NCBI GenBank assembly: GCA_002328075.1
Contig: DCVT01000053.1
Location: 1 to 58,201, forward strand
From: Anaerolineales bacterium UBA2181
GTDB taxonomy: Bacteria; Chloroflexota; Anaerolineae; Promineifilales; UBA4811
DNA: 58,201 nt
Reading direction: 5' to 3'
Both the position numbers and the translations under genes were made by a program. The notes beneath the pieces are model-generated. The model was not told where the DNA came from and ran no database searches. It saw only the letters and a list, made by a program, of their open reading frames with translations. Positions 17,855 to 27,221 of the stretch are shown piece after piece; position 1 is the stretch's first letter; every line of letters starts with the position of its first letter.

Positions 17855-18015
17855 ACCCCCACCGTGACTCGAACCAATGTCAACAGAAGCCGAGCAGTTC
17901 CTGGCCGTGCTACGCTTTGCGCCTGCAGGGCGCAGCAAGCCGGAATAACTGACCGGCCGCTGCTTGGAGGTTCGGCAGGGACACTCGTCTTTCTCAGGAT
18001 AGTGCTTGTGAGATA
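17855..18015 (+). repeat. 161-bp left end of cassette A, identical to 50266-50426
   Basis: By direct comparison, every base from ACCCCCACCG to GAGATA is the same in the two places; similarity drops at once on both sides. Copy B (from about 35395) has the same layout with many substitutions. The block holds the small ORF (17877-17948) and the start region of the HTH gene. It contains GACTCGAACC, which looks like a tRNA T-loop read backwards, but the flanking bases do not form a T-stem. Confidence 0.85.
17877..17948 (+). pseudogene. Small cassette ORF, copy A, cut by a nonsense codon
   Basis: MSTEAEQFLAVLRFAPAGRS then KPE and stop. In copy B (35417-35536) the same frame continues for 39 residues. 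In copies A and C the codons GAG GAA have become GAA TAA, ending the peptide after 23 residues. The surviving similarity of frame and sequence suggests a real small gene in the parent cassette. Confidence 0.5.
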
Positions 18016-18249
18016 ATCAGGGAGGCGCACCTCTCGGTCAGAGCAGCTGCCGCGCACTTTGGCTACTGTGAGCAGTATCTGCGGCGTCTGCTGCGCGTCG
18101 GCCGGCTGGATGGCGTCAAGGTCGGTCAGGTCTGGCTCATCAGCTTGGCCTCGCTGGAGCAGCACCTCGGGAGCGGGCAGGCCGCTGACGATTGCCGTTT
18201 TGGTCCGCAGGAGATAGCCATTGTGGCCAGCAAGGAGGTGAGCGCATGA
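18001..18249 (+). pseudogene. Cassette HTH protein, copy A, without a usable start
   Basis: The frame SACEIIREAHLSVRAAAAHF, continuing through YCEQYLRRLLRVGRLDGVKV and GQVWLI, is the same MerR/excisionase-type helix-turn-helix protein as at 35517-35789. The ATG used in copy B is destroyed here and no GTG/TTG is in frame nearby. Its stop overlaps the next gene's start (ATGA at 18246). Possibly no longer made. Confidence 0.55.
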
Positions 18250-19028
18250 AGCGCCCTCCAAACTGGACCAACCTACTTCTCTGGGCTATCTACCTGGCCC
18301 TGCTGGCGGTGCTGTTGCCGCACACGGCCTGGGCCTTCGGTCGTTTTGAATCGCCGTCGGCAGGCTGGCTGGACGTGCCGTGGGGCCTGATCACTGGCTG
18401 GGCGGCCGCCTTTGCCTTTGAGGCTGCCATAGCCGCCTTGACCCACAAACTGGCAAAGCACATCGAATCCACCCCGCGCTACACGGCCGGTCGGGTTTGG
18501 CTTCGGCGAATATCGTATCAGTATCTGAATGCTTATGCGGGCGGGCTTCTGGTTGCGGTTGGTGTTTCTGTGCTTGCCAATTTCGGGCATGCGGTAGAAT
18601 ACGGCCGGGATTTCGCCATCTACGGTCAGTACCGAATTCCACCTCTTCTCTATTCACTGGCATTCGGTGGCATCCTGCCGCTGGTTTCGCTCCTGTTCGC
18701 CCGTATTCTGGCTAACACAGTTGAGACCGAAGGTGACGCAAACCCTGAGCTAACCCGATCGAAGCAGACCATCAGGGAGCTTCAGGCGGAGCTGCAGACA
18801 GCCAGGGCGCGTTTTACCGAGGCTGATGCCAGAGCGACTACGGCCGAACAACGCTTTGCTGCAGCGGGGGAACTGGTGGCTCGGCTCTTTGCTGAGGAGA
18901 AGCGCCAGCGGATCCTCGCCGCGGCCGAACGCTGGCCCGAGCTGCCGGCAGCCTCCATCGCGATCATTGCTAGTGCATCACCCGGCTACGTTTCAGAGGT
19001 GCTGAAGGAGGGGGACGGCCGATCCTGA
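18246..19028 (+). CDS. Cassette membrane / coiled-coil / HTH protein, copy A
   Basis: A 260-residue protein of no family I recognise. Start at ATG 18246 behind AAGGAGGTGAGCGC; the ATGA overlap couples it to the HTH frame. It has four hydrophobic segments (about residues 9-27, 38-60, 95-115, 130-155), a coiled coil (about 170-220, ELQAELQTARARFTEADARA) and a C-terminal segment PAASIAIIASASPGYVSEVL that looks like a small helix-turn-helix. It is nearly the same as copy B (35786-36565). A membrane protein with a DNA-binding-like tail is unusual. It may be a partition, transfer or sensing component of the mobile cassette. Confidence 0.6.
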   Translation: MKRPPNWTNLLLWAIYLALLAVLLPHTAWAFGRFESPSAGWLDVPWGLITGWAAAFAFEAAIAALTHKLAKHIESTPRYTAGRVWLRRISYQYLNAYAGGLLVAVGVSVLANFGHAVEYGRDFAIYGQYRIPPLLYSLAFGGILPLVSLLFARILANTVETEGDANPELTRSKQTIRELQAELQTARARFTEADARATTAEQRFAAAGELVARLFAEEKRQRILAAAERWPELPAASIAIIASASPGYVSEVLKEGDGRS

Positions 19029-19080
19029 AAGCCTGTAGCTAGATTGCAGCCGGTTTGGTCACGTCGTCCGTTCTGCTCGC

Positions 19081-19109
19081 TTGCTGAATCGCGGTCTTTG
19101 GTCTATACT
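19081..19109 (+). promoter_or_regulatory. Candidate promoter for the HSP90-like ATPase / radical SAM operon
   Basis: TTGCTG (19081-19086), 17-base spacer, TATACT (19104-19109). The -10 matches five of six consensus bases. It lies about 165 bases before the start at 19273, leaving a long leader in which no hairpin or ORF stood out. Confidence 0.3.
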
Positions 19110-19272
19110 TGTGTCTTCAAAGATCCCGTAGTCGGCTGCGAGCGACGGGGAATGCTGGCTCGTGCACTGAGTCTGCCAATATGTCGATTGAGTGCTAGTC
19201 GATGAAGTGCCTTCCGGTTTCTCTGTCAGGTTTCCTTCGAGTTGCCGACACTCACAAGACGACTGACCGCCA

Positions 19273-21273
19273 ATGGCTGAGCTTGCAGCGCTAGACCTTC
19301 CGATCGGTGGAGTAGCTGCTGGCATCCTCCGAGAACTCTCCGGTATCTATCCTAGTTTCGTTTCTGCGTTCAAAGAGTTGATATGCAACGCCTACGACGC
19401 TGACGCCACGTCGGTTACCGTTACGCTTGCTCCCAGCCAGGCTGTCGCTACAGTCGAGGACAACGGGGCTGGCATGACACCTTTCGAGTTCCAGGATGAG
19501 TACCTTCGTGTTGGCAGCAAGGTGCAGGGTCGGAGCGGGGACATCACGGCCGGCGGACGACGGCCCATTGGACGCAAAGGTATCGGCTTCCTTGCCGTAG
19601 CGCGTTATTGCCGCCAGGTCGAAGTACACTCGCATGCCGCCAGGACAGTCACACTCAGCGAGAATGTGATGCTGGACTCGCAGGCAAGTCGCGGGCACTA
19701 TGTCAGCGCCTCCTTTTTCCTGCAGCCATTTGCGGCTGCGCTAGCTCCGTACACCACTATACTCTCTGTGCGATGTGGAGCATTCGAGTTGTCACCCACC
19801 GAATACCGCCAGGATGGCCCGACCATCAGATTGCCGACAGAGATATGGCGCAAACTCAGCGGACAGACTCTGACGATCGAGTACGATGTTGACTGCCGGG
19901 CAGTGAACCTGTGTGCGGCCATTGACTACCAGTACTTGCTCGAGCTCGGCGACGATCACAACCTGTCGACGCTGCCGGACTTTTGCCGGCTTCGACTGTT
20001 GCCCGCGGCCGACCGGGCAGCCAAAAGCGGCACGAGGATTGTTCTGCACCTTCGTGAGTTCGTCCAGCGCGAATTGCAGTCCCCCCAACGCCGCGGCCGC
20101 GTACGCAATCTGACTTCCGCTGGGGGACTGCATCGTTTCACTTGGCACCTGAGCCGCACTACTCCGATTGCCTACCTTCCATCGTTGCAGGTTCTTGACA
20201 AACCAGACCTGCGTGTGCTGGCTGTTCCTGTGTCCCCAACACCATTCAGTGTGAAGGTGATAGGGCCGGACGGCGAAACTCGTGAACTGAGGCGTCCTTT
20301 GCCGAATGATCTTCTTGAGTCCCAACCAGATGACCCGATACTGGTCAGGCAACCGTTCAACATCGCGTCCGGCGGATTGTCGGCACAGGGAATCCTGCTG
20401 GGCTTTCGCCAGGCCATCTTTCCCGCAGAAATGCGTGGCATCGCTATCCGCGTGTGCGGCGTAGAGATCGGCCCTCCGGGCTTCCTGGGAGTGGAAGACG
20501 ATTTACCCACTAGGTACCGTCCTTTTCTGGATCAGGTGATGGGAGAGGTCATAGTCACCGAAGGGCTCGATGCTATCAGCTCGATTATGCCCGGGCGAGA
20601 AGGGTTCTACAGGGATGGTGCGCAATTCCAGGCGCTCCGAAAATACCTGGTTGGGGACGGGGATGTAGTGGCAGGTGCATTGGGAGAGGTCCTAGACCAA
20701 CTGTGGAAACGGCATAGTGTCGAATCGTCTGTTGAGCGCATTGTGCAAGAAGCCAGACGGCGTCGAGAGACCCTGCTTGAGGTGTCGCAAGCGGTCACTG
20801 CCTTGTCCGTCGGCTCCCGTCACAGCCGCGCTTTGCTGCATCTTTTTTCCCGCTCCGACGTCGTGGCAGATGGCCTGCGCCAAGCCGCAGAATATCGTAT
20901 CGAGTTGCCCAGTACTATCGAGGACTACGAGCTCGAATTGGCCAAACTGGAAGAAATCGACTACAGGATCGACCTGCCAAGAAAGGTCGTCCAGCTCAAC
21001 CGTGACGCGGAGTCTTGGGGAGCGTCGCTGTATATGCTAGGTCGGGATTTCGCGATTAGCCTACGCAATGGCGGGTCAAACGCCCCTCTGTGCGAGATTG
21101 ACCTGTCGACCAACATCATTCATCTGAACTGGCTGCACCCCAGTCGGGGCAAGATGGGGGATTCGACGTTTGCGAAGTCCGCTTTGTTCTGGCGAATAGC
21201 TTACCTGACTGCCGATGGCAACGTGGACAAGATGATGGACCTGGCACATCGTTTGCTGGCTTTCTCTGCGTAA
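19273..21273 (+). CDS. HSP90-like (GHKL) ATPase
   Basis: A 666-residue cytoplasmic protein with an N-terminal Bergerat ATP fold: N-box FKELICNAYDADA (about residues 36-48), G1 box VEDNGAGM (about 69-76) and G2 box GRKGIGFLAVA (about 99-109), with the lid segment before it. The rest is not one I can name. It has helical parts with a coiled-coil look (VESSVERIVQEARRRRETLL) and an acidic C-terminal domain. GHKL ATPases without kinase, gyrase or MutL partners are common in anti-phage islands. Seven bases separate it from the first radical-SAM-like gene, so the three genes to 24437 form an operon. Confidence 0.78.
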   Translation: MAELAALDLPIGGVAAGILRELSGIYPSFVSAFKELICNAYDADATSVTVTLAPSQAVATVEDNGAGMTPFEFQDEYLRVGSKVQGRSGDITAGGRRPIGRKGIGFLAVARYCRQVEVHSHAARTVTLSENVMLDSQASRGHYVSASFFLQPFAAALAPYTTILSVRCGAFELSPTEYRQDGPTIRLPTEIWRKLSGQTLTIEYDVDCRAVNLCAAIDYQYLLELGDDHNLSTLPDFCRLRLLPAADRAAKSGTRIVLHLREFVQRELQSPQRRGRVRNLTSAGGLHRFTWHLSRTTPIAYLPSLQVLDKPDLRVLAVPVSPTPFSVKVIGPDGETRELRRPLPNDLLESQPDDPILVRQPFNIASGGLSAQGILLGFRQAIFPAEMRGIAIRVCGVEIGPPGFLGVEDDLPTRYRPFLDQVMGEVIVTEGLDAISSIMPGREGFYRDGAQFQALRKYLVGDGDVVAGALGEVLDQLWKRHSVESSVERIVQEARRRRETLLEVSQAVTALSVGSRHSRALLHLFSRSDVVADGLRQAAEYRIELPSTIEDYELELAKLEEIDYRIDLPRKVVQLNRDAESWGASLYMLGRDFAISLRNGGSNAPLCEIDLSTNIIHLNWLHPSRGKMGDSTFAKSALFWRIAYLTADGNVDKMMDLAHRLLAFSA

Positions 21274-21279
21274 TGTGCG

Positions 21280-22650
21280 ATGCCGAGCGCTTTCGACAGA
21301 ACTCAAACCAGCTCATCCGGGCCTCGCAGGCCAACGCCCCAGCTCCTTGCTGCGCCGGATGCGTTGGCTCTGGCGCGAGAGCGGGTCCTCCTGGTCAACC
21401 CTCCAGTGGTAGACAGTCGTTATCCCTGGGTCAAGTGGAATCAACCGCTCGATCTTCTCAAGTTGGGAACGTTCCTGGCGCAGACTCGCGGTTGCGAGGT
21501 CAGGCTCTTCGACTTTATGCTGCCCACCCCCAAAGGCACCGTACCGCGCCAACAATCTAGAATATCGCAGGACCTGCCACCGGGTGAGCCCGTGCGGTGG
21601 CACTATGGCCAGCCCTGGGAGGCTTTCGACGCCTACCTGGCTGCGCTGGCCGGCCACGAATGGATACCGGACAGTGTTTGGATTACGACGTTGACCTCGT
21701 TCTGGTGGCAATCGGTGCCATTGGTCGCTGATCGTGTGAAGAACCGGCTGAGACGGCCTTTTGTCGTTGTGTGCGGTAACTACCCGCTTCTGGAGACTGA
21801 ACATGCGGCACGGTTCTGCCCCAACATAGACATTGTTGTACGCGACCGTGTCGATCTGACTTGCTGCCCTCCCGATTTCTCATTGTATGGAAAGCAAACA
21901 CCTGCGTTCTGCGCCTTGGATCTGCGTGACCCGCAGCCAGCAGGCGATATCGAACGCGCGATGAGACGCGGAATGCATCACTTCGTGTTCTTCAACGAAA
22001 ACATCTTTGCAGATTTCGGTACCTTACTTAAACCCGTTCTACAAGAAGTGGTGAGCAACAAGTGGAAGGCATGGTTTCACGGTATTTGCGGAGTGGAAAC
22101 ACGGGACTTCCCTGTCGATGACGCGCAACTACTGGCAGATGCGCATTTCAGCGAGCTGCACTTTGAGCCCGCCCTGAACGAAAACGGAATGGTGGACGAG
22201 CAAACATACCGGAATGTAATGCTGGCTTGCCGAGAGACGGGAATCGTGTCGAAACGGGGAGCTGGATGGGAAGCAAGAGGCCACGATATCTCGGGCTTCT
22301 TGTGGATTGGCCAGCCACACGACGACTCACGTGAATTGGTCTGGAACGCGCTGAAACTGCTCCAACTGGTAGGAATGGTCATTCCCAAGCCCTATTCACC
22401 CACACCCGGTAGCGATAACCACGCGTGGCTAATCGCCCGGGCTGGCGAAGTTCAGCCTGAAGACACCAGCCCTCACAGGTTGCCGTGTGCCGGCTGGAAC
22501 GGAATGGCCAAGAGCGACTATGAGGACCTGTACCGGCTGACTGCGTTCCTCAATTTGAAGGTGCATTCCCACACCTTTGACTTCCTGGGAGACACCTACC
22601 TGGCGAAGACAATCCGGCGGGCGATGGCTGGCAGGAGATGGAGCTTGTGA
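21280..22650 (+). CDS. B12-radical-SAM-like protein lacking the Fe-S cluster cysteines
   Basis: A 456-residue protein. The region RVLLVNPPVVDSRYPWVKWN followed by LKLGTFLAQTRGCEVRLFD matches the N-terminal cobalamin-binding-like domain of B12-dependent radical SAM proteins and parallels the next gene (RALLINPPVYDVQYWAQW). The later TIM-barrel-like region (FFNENIFADF, ELHFEPALNENG) keeps the layout of the radical SAM core, but no CxxxCxxC occurs. It therefore probably cannot reduce S-adenosylmethionine, and may be a substrate-binding or structural partner of the active paralogue encoded next to it. No strong Shine-Dalgarno precedes ATG 21280. Confidence 0.6.
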   Translation: MPSAFDRTQTSSSGPRRPTPQLLAAPDALALARERVLLVNPPVVDSRYPWVKWNQPLDLLKLGTFLAQTRGCEVRLFDFMLPTPKGTVPRQQSRISQDLPPGEPVRWHYGQPWEAFDAYLAALAGHEWIPDSVWITTLTSFWWQSVPLVADRVKNRLRRPFVVVCGNYPLLETEHAARFCPNIDIVVRDRVDLTCCPPDFSLYGKQTPAFCALDLRDPQPAGDIERAMRRGMHHFVFFNENIFADFGTLLKPVLQEVVSNKWKAWFHGICGVETRDFPVDDAQLLADAHFSELHFEPALNENGMVDEQTYRNVMLACRETGIVSKRGAGWEARGHDISGFLWIGQPHDDSRELVWNALKLLQLVGMVIPKPYSPTPGSDNHAWLIARAGEVQPEDTSPHRLPCAGWNGMAKSDYEDLYRLTAFLNLKVHSHTFDFLGDTYLAKTIRRAMAGRRWSL

Positions 22651-24437
22651 GAAAACGAGCGCTCTTAATCAACCCGCCGGTATACGATGTGCAGTACTGG
22701 GCCCAGTGGAGCCAGCCTCACGGGTTGCTCAAGGTAGGCTCCTATTTGAAGCAGCAGGGCTACGAAACCCGCCTGATTGATTGTCTTTATCCAGATGCCA
22801 GAGGAAATGTCCCCAAGCGAATCCTCTCGGTCGCCGAGTTCTGTTCCATGCGAGAAACCCCCTACTCGGAGTTCCGCGGAAGGCAGAGTCGCCTGAGCCC
22901 CAGCCAGCGCCTGAAGTTTGTCTTTGGCACCGAACCGAATAGGCCTTCGGATGAGCGCTCGAGGCGAACCCTTCGGCGAGAGCTTCTCGCGTTGGCTGGC
23001 ATCGCGGAGTCTGCCACTAGTAGTGGCCGAGCTTTGGTGCCGAGCCTGCTCCAGGATGGTGTTTTTGCGCCAGATGACGTGTGGATCACGTCAATAATGA
23101 CCTATTGGTGGGAGAGTACGGTCGACGTGGCAGTCTTGTGCAAGGAGGTTTTCCCTCTGTCGCGGGTGCGCATCGGCGGCATCTATCCAACTCTGGCTCC
23201 CGATCACCTGCGAGAAAGGCTGGCGGCAAGAGGATTGCTGTTCGAGATTGTCTTGGGCTGCGACCTGAACCTAGACGATGAACGAGATCTGATTGTGCGG
23301 GGTGAAATCCCTCCTGCATCCTGGCTTGACCTGGATCTGGATCTGTACTATGAACCGGGTGTGTACAACTCGCGCTACTATCATGGCCCGGGTCCGGACG
23401 AACGTGGGCACGAGACAGCGGTCAATGACCGGCGTTATTTTGGTCCCTCATACGCTATCCTCACGACCACGCGGGGTTGCCCGTTCAATTGCGCATATTG
23501 TGCCCAACGGGCTTACAACCTGTACGACGATCAGCGGGTGAGGCGGGCTGTCTGGACCCAGTCCGGGCGCAGTACAGCTGTCCGGACGCGTGGCACCGCA
23601 GAAACGCTGCGAGAGATCGGTGACAAGTTCGAGCGCTATGGGATCCGGCAGTTTGCCTTCTACGAGGACAACTTCCTGGTGGAGCGAGACCATTTCCAGT
23701 CTATCTTGGAAGGCATCGTCCACGACCCGGATCTACGAGGCAACGTCCACTTACACGCGCCAGAGGGAATTGAGGTCCGTTTGATGGACGGTTCCCTGGC
23801 CAAACTGATGCGCCAGGCTGGGTTCGAGCGAGTGTATCTGCCTCTGGAGAACATCAATACCAAGGTGGTCCAGTCCTGGAACCGCGCGCACTCTAGCGTG
23901 CAGATGTTCGAGCGCGCAGTACGGAATTGCGTGGACGCCGGCTTCATTCTTCGGAATATGCAGGTCAATGCGTTTATCTTGTTTGGAATGCCAGGTGAGG
24001 ATATCCGGGATGTCGTGGACAGCGTTATCTATGCCTCCAGTCGAGTAGGCTCCGTTGTCCCGATGTTATTCACGCCGGTTCCGGGATCGGCCCTGTACGA
24101 GGAATTTCGGGACTACCTGCAGGACGCGAAGTTCGACCTACACCACCTGAACGGCAAATTACTCCCGTTCCTCGAGTTCAACCGGCGTCGGTATCCAGAG
24201 TTGACAAGTCAAGATTACCTGGACCTGGAGGCGCTGATGTTTCGACTGAACGCCCAGGCTGTACGGGGGACCTTCAATGTGGGAGGAAAGGGACGAGTTT
24301 CGACCAGCTTTCGAGAAATCGTGTGCCTGTCTAGGTCGACCCCGAATGGTCTCGTCGCAGATACGCCCGAAGCCGGGTTGCAGATCCCGCCCAAACCGTC
24401 CACCCTGCCGCCTGCAACACGACGCGCCCTAGAATAA
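22647..24437 (+). CDS. B12-binding-domain radical SAM enzyme
   Basis: About 596 residues. The GTG at 22647 overlaps the previous stop (GTGA) and lies nine bases after AGGAG; the ATG at 22638 is only one base from it and is less likely. An N-terminal B12-binding-like domain (LLINPPVYD...HGLLKVGSYLKQQGYETRLID) precedes the radical SAM core with TTRGCPFNCAYCAQRAYN, the CxxxCxxC that holds the [4Fe-4S] cluster, then FYEDNF and a FILFGMPGED motif. Such enzymes start radical methylations, rearrangements or couplings. The substrate is unknown. Its pairing with a cluster-less paralogue and a GHKL ATPase is not a standard biosynthetic context. Confidence 0.8.
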   Translation: MRKRALLINPPVYDVQYWAQWSQPHGLLKVGSYLKQQGYETRLIDCLYPDARGNVPKRILSVAEFCSMRETPYSEFRGRQSRLSPSQRLKFVFGTEPNRPSDERSRRTLRRELLALAGIAESATSSGRALVPSLLQDGVFAPDDVWITSIMTYWWESTVDVAVLCKEVFPLSRVRIGGIYPTLAPDHLRERLAARGLLFEIVLGCDLNLDDERDLIVRGEIPPASWLDLDLDLYYEPGVYNSRYYHGPGPDERGHETAVNDRRYFGPSYAILTTTRGCPFNCAYCAQRAYNLYDDQRVRRAVWTQSGRSTAVRTRGTAETLREIGDKFERYGIRQFAFYEDNFLVERDHFQSILEGIVHDPDLRGNVHLHAPEGIEVRLMDGSLAKLMRQAGFERVYLPLENINTKVVQSWNRAHSSVQMFERAVRNCVDAGFILRNMQVNAFILFGMPGEDIRDVVDSVIYASSRVGSVVPMLFTPVPGSALYEEFRDYLQDAKFDLHHLNGKLLPFLEFNRRRYPELTSQDYLDLEALMFRLNAQAVRGTFNVGGKGRVSTSFREIVCLSRSTPNGLVADTPEAGLQIPPKPSTLPPATRRALE

Positions 24438-24557
24438 ACGCCGCGGTAGCCAACGGCAGGCGCTCCCACTACGTTATCGCGCTGGCCACCGATTGCGAAA
24501 CGAGGCAGCGGATTTCGTACGCATCTGCCGCGCGCAGAAAGGCATTACTTCAACAGG

Positions 24558-25724
24558 TCATGCCTCGCTTCCCCCAGGCTTGCTCCTTCTCGGCTTGACT
24601 TGCACCATCGTCACGCGCTCCACATCGTCGTCTACAAACGCCGCCTGGCCGGTGCGCGCGATCCTGTTGATGAAAACCCGCAACTCCGCCCCCATATAAT
24701 CCTTGGTCAGCCGGTTCAGCGCCGCTTTGTCTTCGGACGTCGTCAAGGAATGTGATATGATCACGTCGCACTGTGAAAGGACTTCCATATCCAACGCCGA
24801 AGGCTGTTGGGAGGCAACCACGAGCGAGAGCCCCGGCTGCCGGCCCTCCTTCACCCATTGGATCAGAGCCTCTTTGCAGAGCGTTGACTTGCCGGCCGGC
24901 ACAAACTGGTGTGCTTCGTCGATCAGCATCCACACCTTGCGCATCCCAGCCTCCAGCCCTAGCTCTTCCCGGCGCCGTGCAACGCTCCGTTTGCGAAACA
25001 GATTGCGGGTCAATGCTGATAGGATCAGAGGACGTCGACCATAGCGCCCGGAGTCAATCGTGTTCAGGTCTAGAATATTGATCGCGTGCGGATCCAGCAA
25101 CTCCCAGACTTCTCGATAGCGGCTATCCTCGAAAAGACCCCACTCCTGCGCCGTGTCCAGCCGATTCACGAGCGCTTCAACCGTTTTCGGCGCGGCCCGA
25201 CTATCTAGCTCGATTGATTTGATGATCTGTGGAATATGGAATACTGTGCCATACTTCTTGAGACAGTTGCGAATTGCCTTGTAGAGCGCTATCCCTAGCG
25301 GCTCGTTGATGTTGAAGTCAAATAGGTCGCACCAGGCTTCGGGCGAGATATCGGAAGGGTTTAGCCGCAGCTGCTCGAGCACCACGCCGCGCTGCTCCAG
25401 ACGCTCGACGATCTCGCGGTCGCCATAGCGTGCTACTGGATCGCCTGGTACAAGGACCTTGACCGGCAAACCAGCTGGGCTTTCGCCCCATTCCCATAGA
25501 GTCCGCTCCTGATCATAGTTGGGCAGCGACATGGTGTGAAAGATGCCCATCGGATCGACCACCAGGGTCACTACATTGTCCTCGCGTAGCAGTTCCTCGA
25601 TCAACACACCCATGGTGTACGATTTGCCGCTACCACGTTTTCCGCAGATCGCGACAGCGCGCGACTTCACCGCATCAATGTGAACGTCGCTATTGTCTTC
25701 CAGGTTGCGACCTATGAAAAGCAT
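24558..25724 (-). CDS. HerA/FtsK-like ATPase (DUF87 type)
   Basis: A 388-residue P-loop ATPase. Start MLFIGRNLEDNSDVHIDAVK, Walker A CGKRGSGKSYTMG (about residues 28-40), Walker B KVWMLIDEAHQFV (about 270-282) and a sensor-like VVASQQPSALD. This is the HerA-like pattern (ring-forming DNA translocase), frequent in defence operons with nucleases or PglZ-type genes. A GGAGGG lies six bases before ATG 25724. It is the last gene of the minus-strand operon that begins at 33584, 44 bases after the HAD gene, and ends facing the radical SAM operon. Confidence 0.76.
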   Translation of the reverse strand: MLFIGRNLEDNSDVHIDAVKSRAVAICGKRGSGKSYTMGVLIEELLREDNVVTLVVDPMGIFHTMSLPNYDQERTLWEWGESPAGLPVKVLVPGDPVARYGDREIVERLEQRGVVLEQLRLNPSDISPEAWCDLFDFNINEPLGIALYKAIRNCLKKYGTVFHIPQIIKSIELDSRAAPKTVEALVNRLDTAQEWGLFEDSRYREVWELLDPHAINILDLNTIDSGRYGRRPLILSALTRNLFRKRSVARRREELGLEAGMRKVWMLIDEAHQFVPAGKSTLCKEALIQWVKEGRQPGLSLVVASQQPSALDMEVLSQCDVIISHSLTTSEDKAALNRLTKDYMGAELRVFINRIARTGQAAFVDDDVERVTMVQVKPRRSKPGGSEA

Positions 25725-25768
25725 CAGATACCCTCCAAATGGTCAGGTTCCAAGAGAGGTCCAGAACC

Positions 25769-27205
25769 CTACGATATTTCCCTCATATGACGATGGATTT
25801 CGTACCAGGAATGGACTCGAATGATATTCGCAGGCAGTTGCTCAGTCTGGTTGTAAGGCTGATCAAACAGAAAGACCACATCGCATATGAAAGCAAGCTT
25901 CTTGGCGTTGAGAAGATCATCCTCGACAAAGTACTTGATGGTCTTCGTTCTACAAGCATAGAAGCGGTTGATGATGTGACTCGACGCGTCTGCAGCATCT
26001 TCACTCCCTTTCTCAATCATTATCTTGTCATACTGAAAACCGTATTTGTCAAGCCAGGCCGTCGTGATCCGGTCAATCCATTCCTGTCTGTGGAGCAGCG
26101 TTTTCAGCCTCAAGATCCTATAAGGAAACACCTGTCCGATTGACCTGAACCAAGACAAGATATGACCCCACCAAGGCCTATCTCGGAAGACCCCGCGAAT
26201 GTACTTCCTGGAAAGGTCCGCCCATATCCGATTTTTCTGTTTCGTTGCTGCCTGGGTAAGCCCAGCAGTGACTGGCCACGGCCTGCGAGTGAAAATGTGG
26301 ACCTTGAGATTCATTGAGCTGCGAAGACGCTTCAGGATGTCAGCGGCACCCTCAACCGGGGGCATCTCGGTCCAATACGTTGGGTCGTTGAATACGAGTT
26401 TCTCGTCGTCTCGCGTGATCCCTAGTGCTGGACAATCGTGTACCGGTATGGTGGTGATTTGCTCTTCATCCAGCTCTTTATCTGCGTTTGATTGCAGCAC
26501 ACGACAGAATTGTGTGCGATGCCGGTTGAGGACTCCATCAATGTCAACGCCGAGGATGTTGGAGCGAAGGTAGGCGCCTTCACGGTATCGGGCGAGAAAG
26601 AGGTAAGTGCCGAAGTGAGCAGTGAAGAACAGAGAGGGCAGAACCACAACAGCTGGATGTCCGAGAGGGTTGGCACCGCCTTGGGCCAGGAATGCAAGAA
26701 CGGCGCAAGCGAGGTAAAAATACAACGTATCAAGTAAGGCAAAGATAAGGATCAAAGGCCCGAAATTCGAGAACTCACGGTACGCGGGTAGTAGTGGTGA
26801 CTGGGGAAGCGTTCTCAACTTGGCTTTCGCGGCAAGGTCGAGACTGCTACCTTGGTCGTAGAAGTACTTACGTACGCTGTTAACGGTCCGAGCATACAGA
26901 AGTGCGTCCATCCGCAGATTGATGATATGCCACAGGGCCATCAACCCGACCACAGAGATGATAACGAAGAGAACGGCGGCTGTGAAGGCAACGCCTATCA
27001 CCATGGTCGAAGCCACCGTCCATGCGGAATCAATATTCAGAACGACGACCAGGACCGTAATCGGAATGGAAATGATCGTAAGGTAGTGCTTCAGAAACTC
27101 CGAAATCATCTCGGTGGTTTTGAAGTGCGCTTCGGCAATGTTGTCATACTCGCAAAGCAAGAAACCGCTAAATTTCTCGTTCTCTGGACCTGTCGCCTGG
27201 TTCAT
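25769..27205 (-). CDS. Membrane-anchored HAD-type phosphatase-like protein
   Basis: A 478-residue protein starting at ATG 27205 (MNQATGPENEKF) behind a GAGG; the longer frame overlaps the PglZ gene. About four transmembrane helices (residues ~32-52, 58-88, 130-158, 163-185) anchor a C-terminal cytoplasmic HAD-fold domain. Motif I is GVDIDGVLNRHR (DxD), motif II IFTRR and motif IV FVEDDLLNA. HAD enzymes of this shape are usually phosphatases or nucleotidases. It sits 16 bases after the PglZ-like gene, so the operon carries two phosphatase-type folds. I know of no standard BREX component with this architecture. Confidence 0.62.
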   Translation of the reverse strand: MNQATGPENEKFSGFLLCEYDNIAEAHFKTTEMISEFLKHYLTIISIPITVLVVVLNIDSAWTVASTMVIGVAFTAAVLFVIISVVGLMALWHIINLRMDALLYARTVNSVRKYFYDQGSSLDLAAKAKLRTLPQSPLLPAYREFSNFGPLILIFALLDTLYFYLACAVLAFLAQGGANPLGHPAVVVLPSLFFTAHFGTYLFLARYREGAYLRSNILGVDIDGVLNRHRTQFCRVLQSNADKELDEEQITTIPVHDCPALGITRDDEKLVFNDPTYWTEMPPVEGAADILKRLRSSMNLKVHIFTRRPWPVTAGLTQAATKQKNRIWADLSRKYIRGVFRDRPWWGHILSWFRSIGQVFPYRILRLKTLLHRQEWIDRITTAWLDKYGFQYDKIMIEKGSEDAADASSHIINRFYACRTKTIKYFVEDDLLNAKKLAFICDVVFLFDQPYNQTEQLPANIIRVHSWYEIHRHMREIS

Positions 27206-27221
27206 GACGCTGACCTCACTT

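Noticed and set aside
17855..17890. Possible tRNA 3' end (GACTCGAACC on the plus strand, a reversed T-loop) at the cassette left end
   Set aside because: The bases on either side do not form a T-stem, and no acceptor or anticodon arm is present. At most a tRNA-like attachment core.
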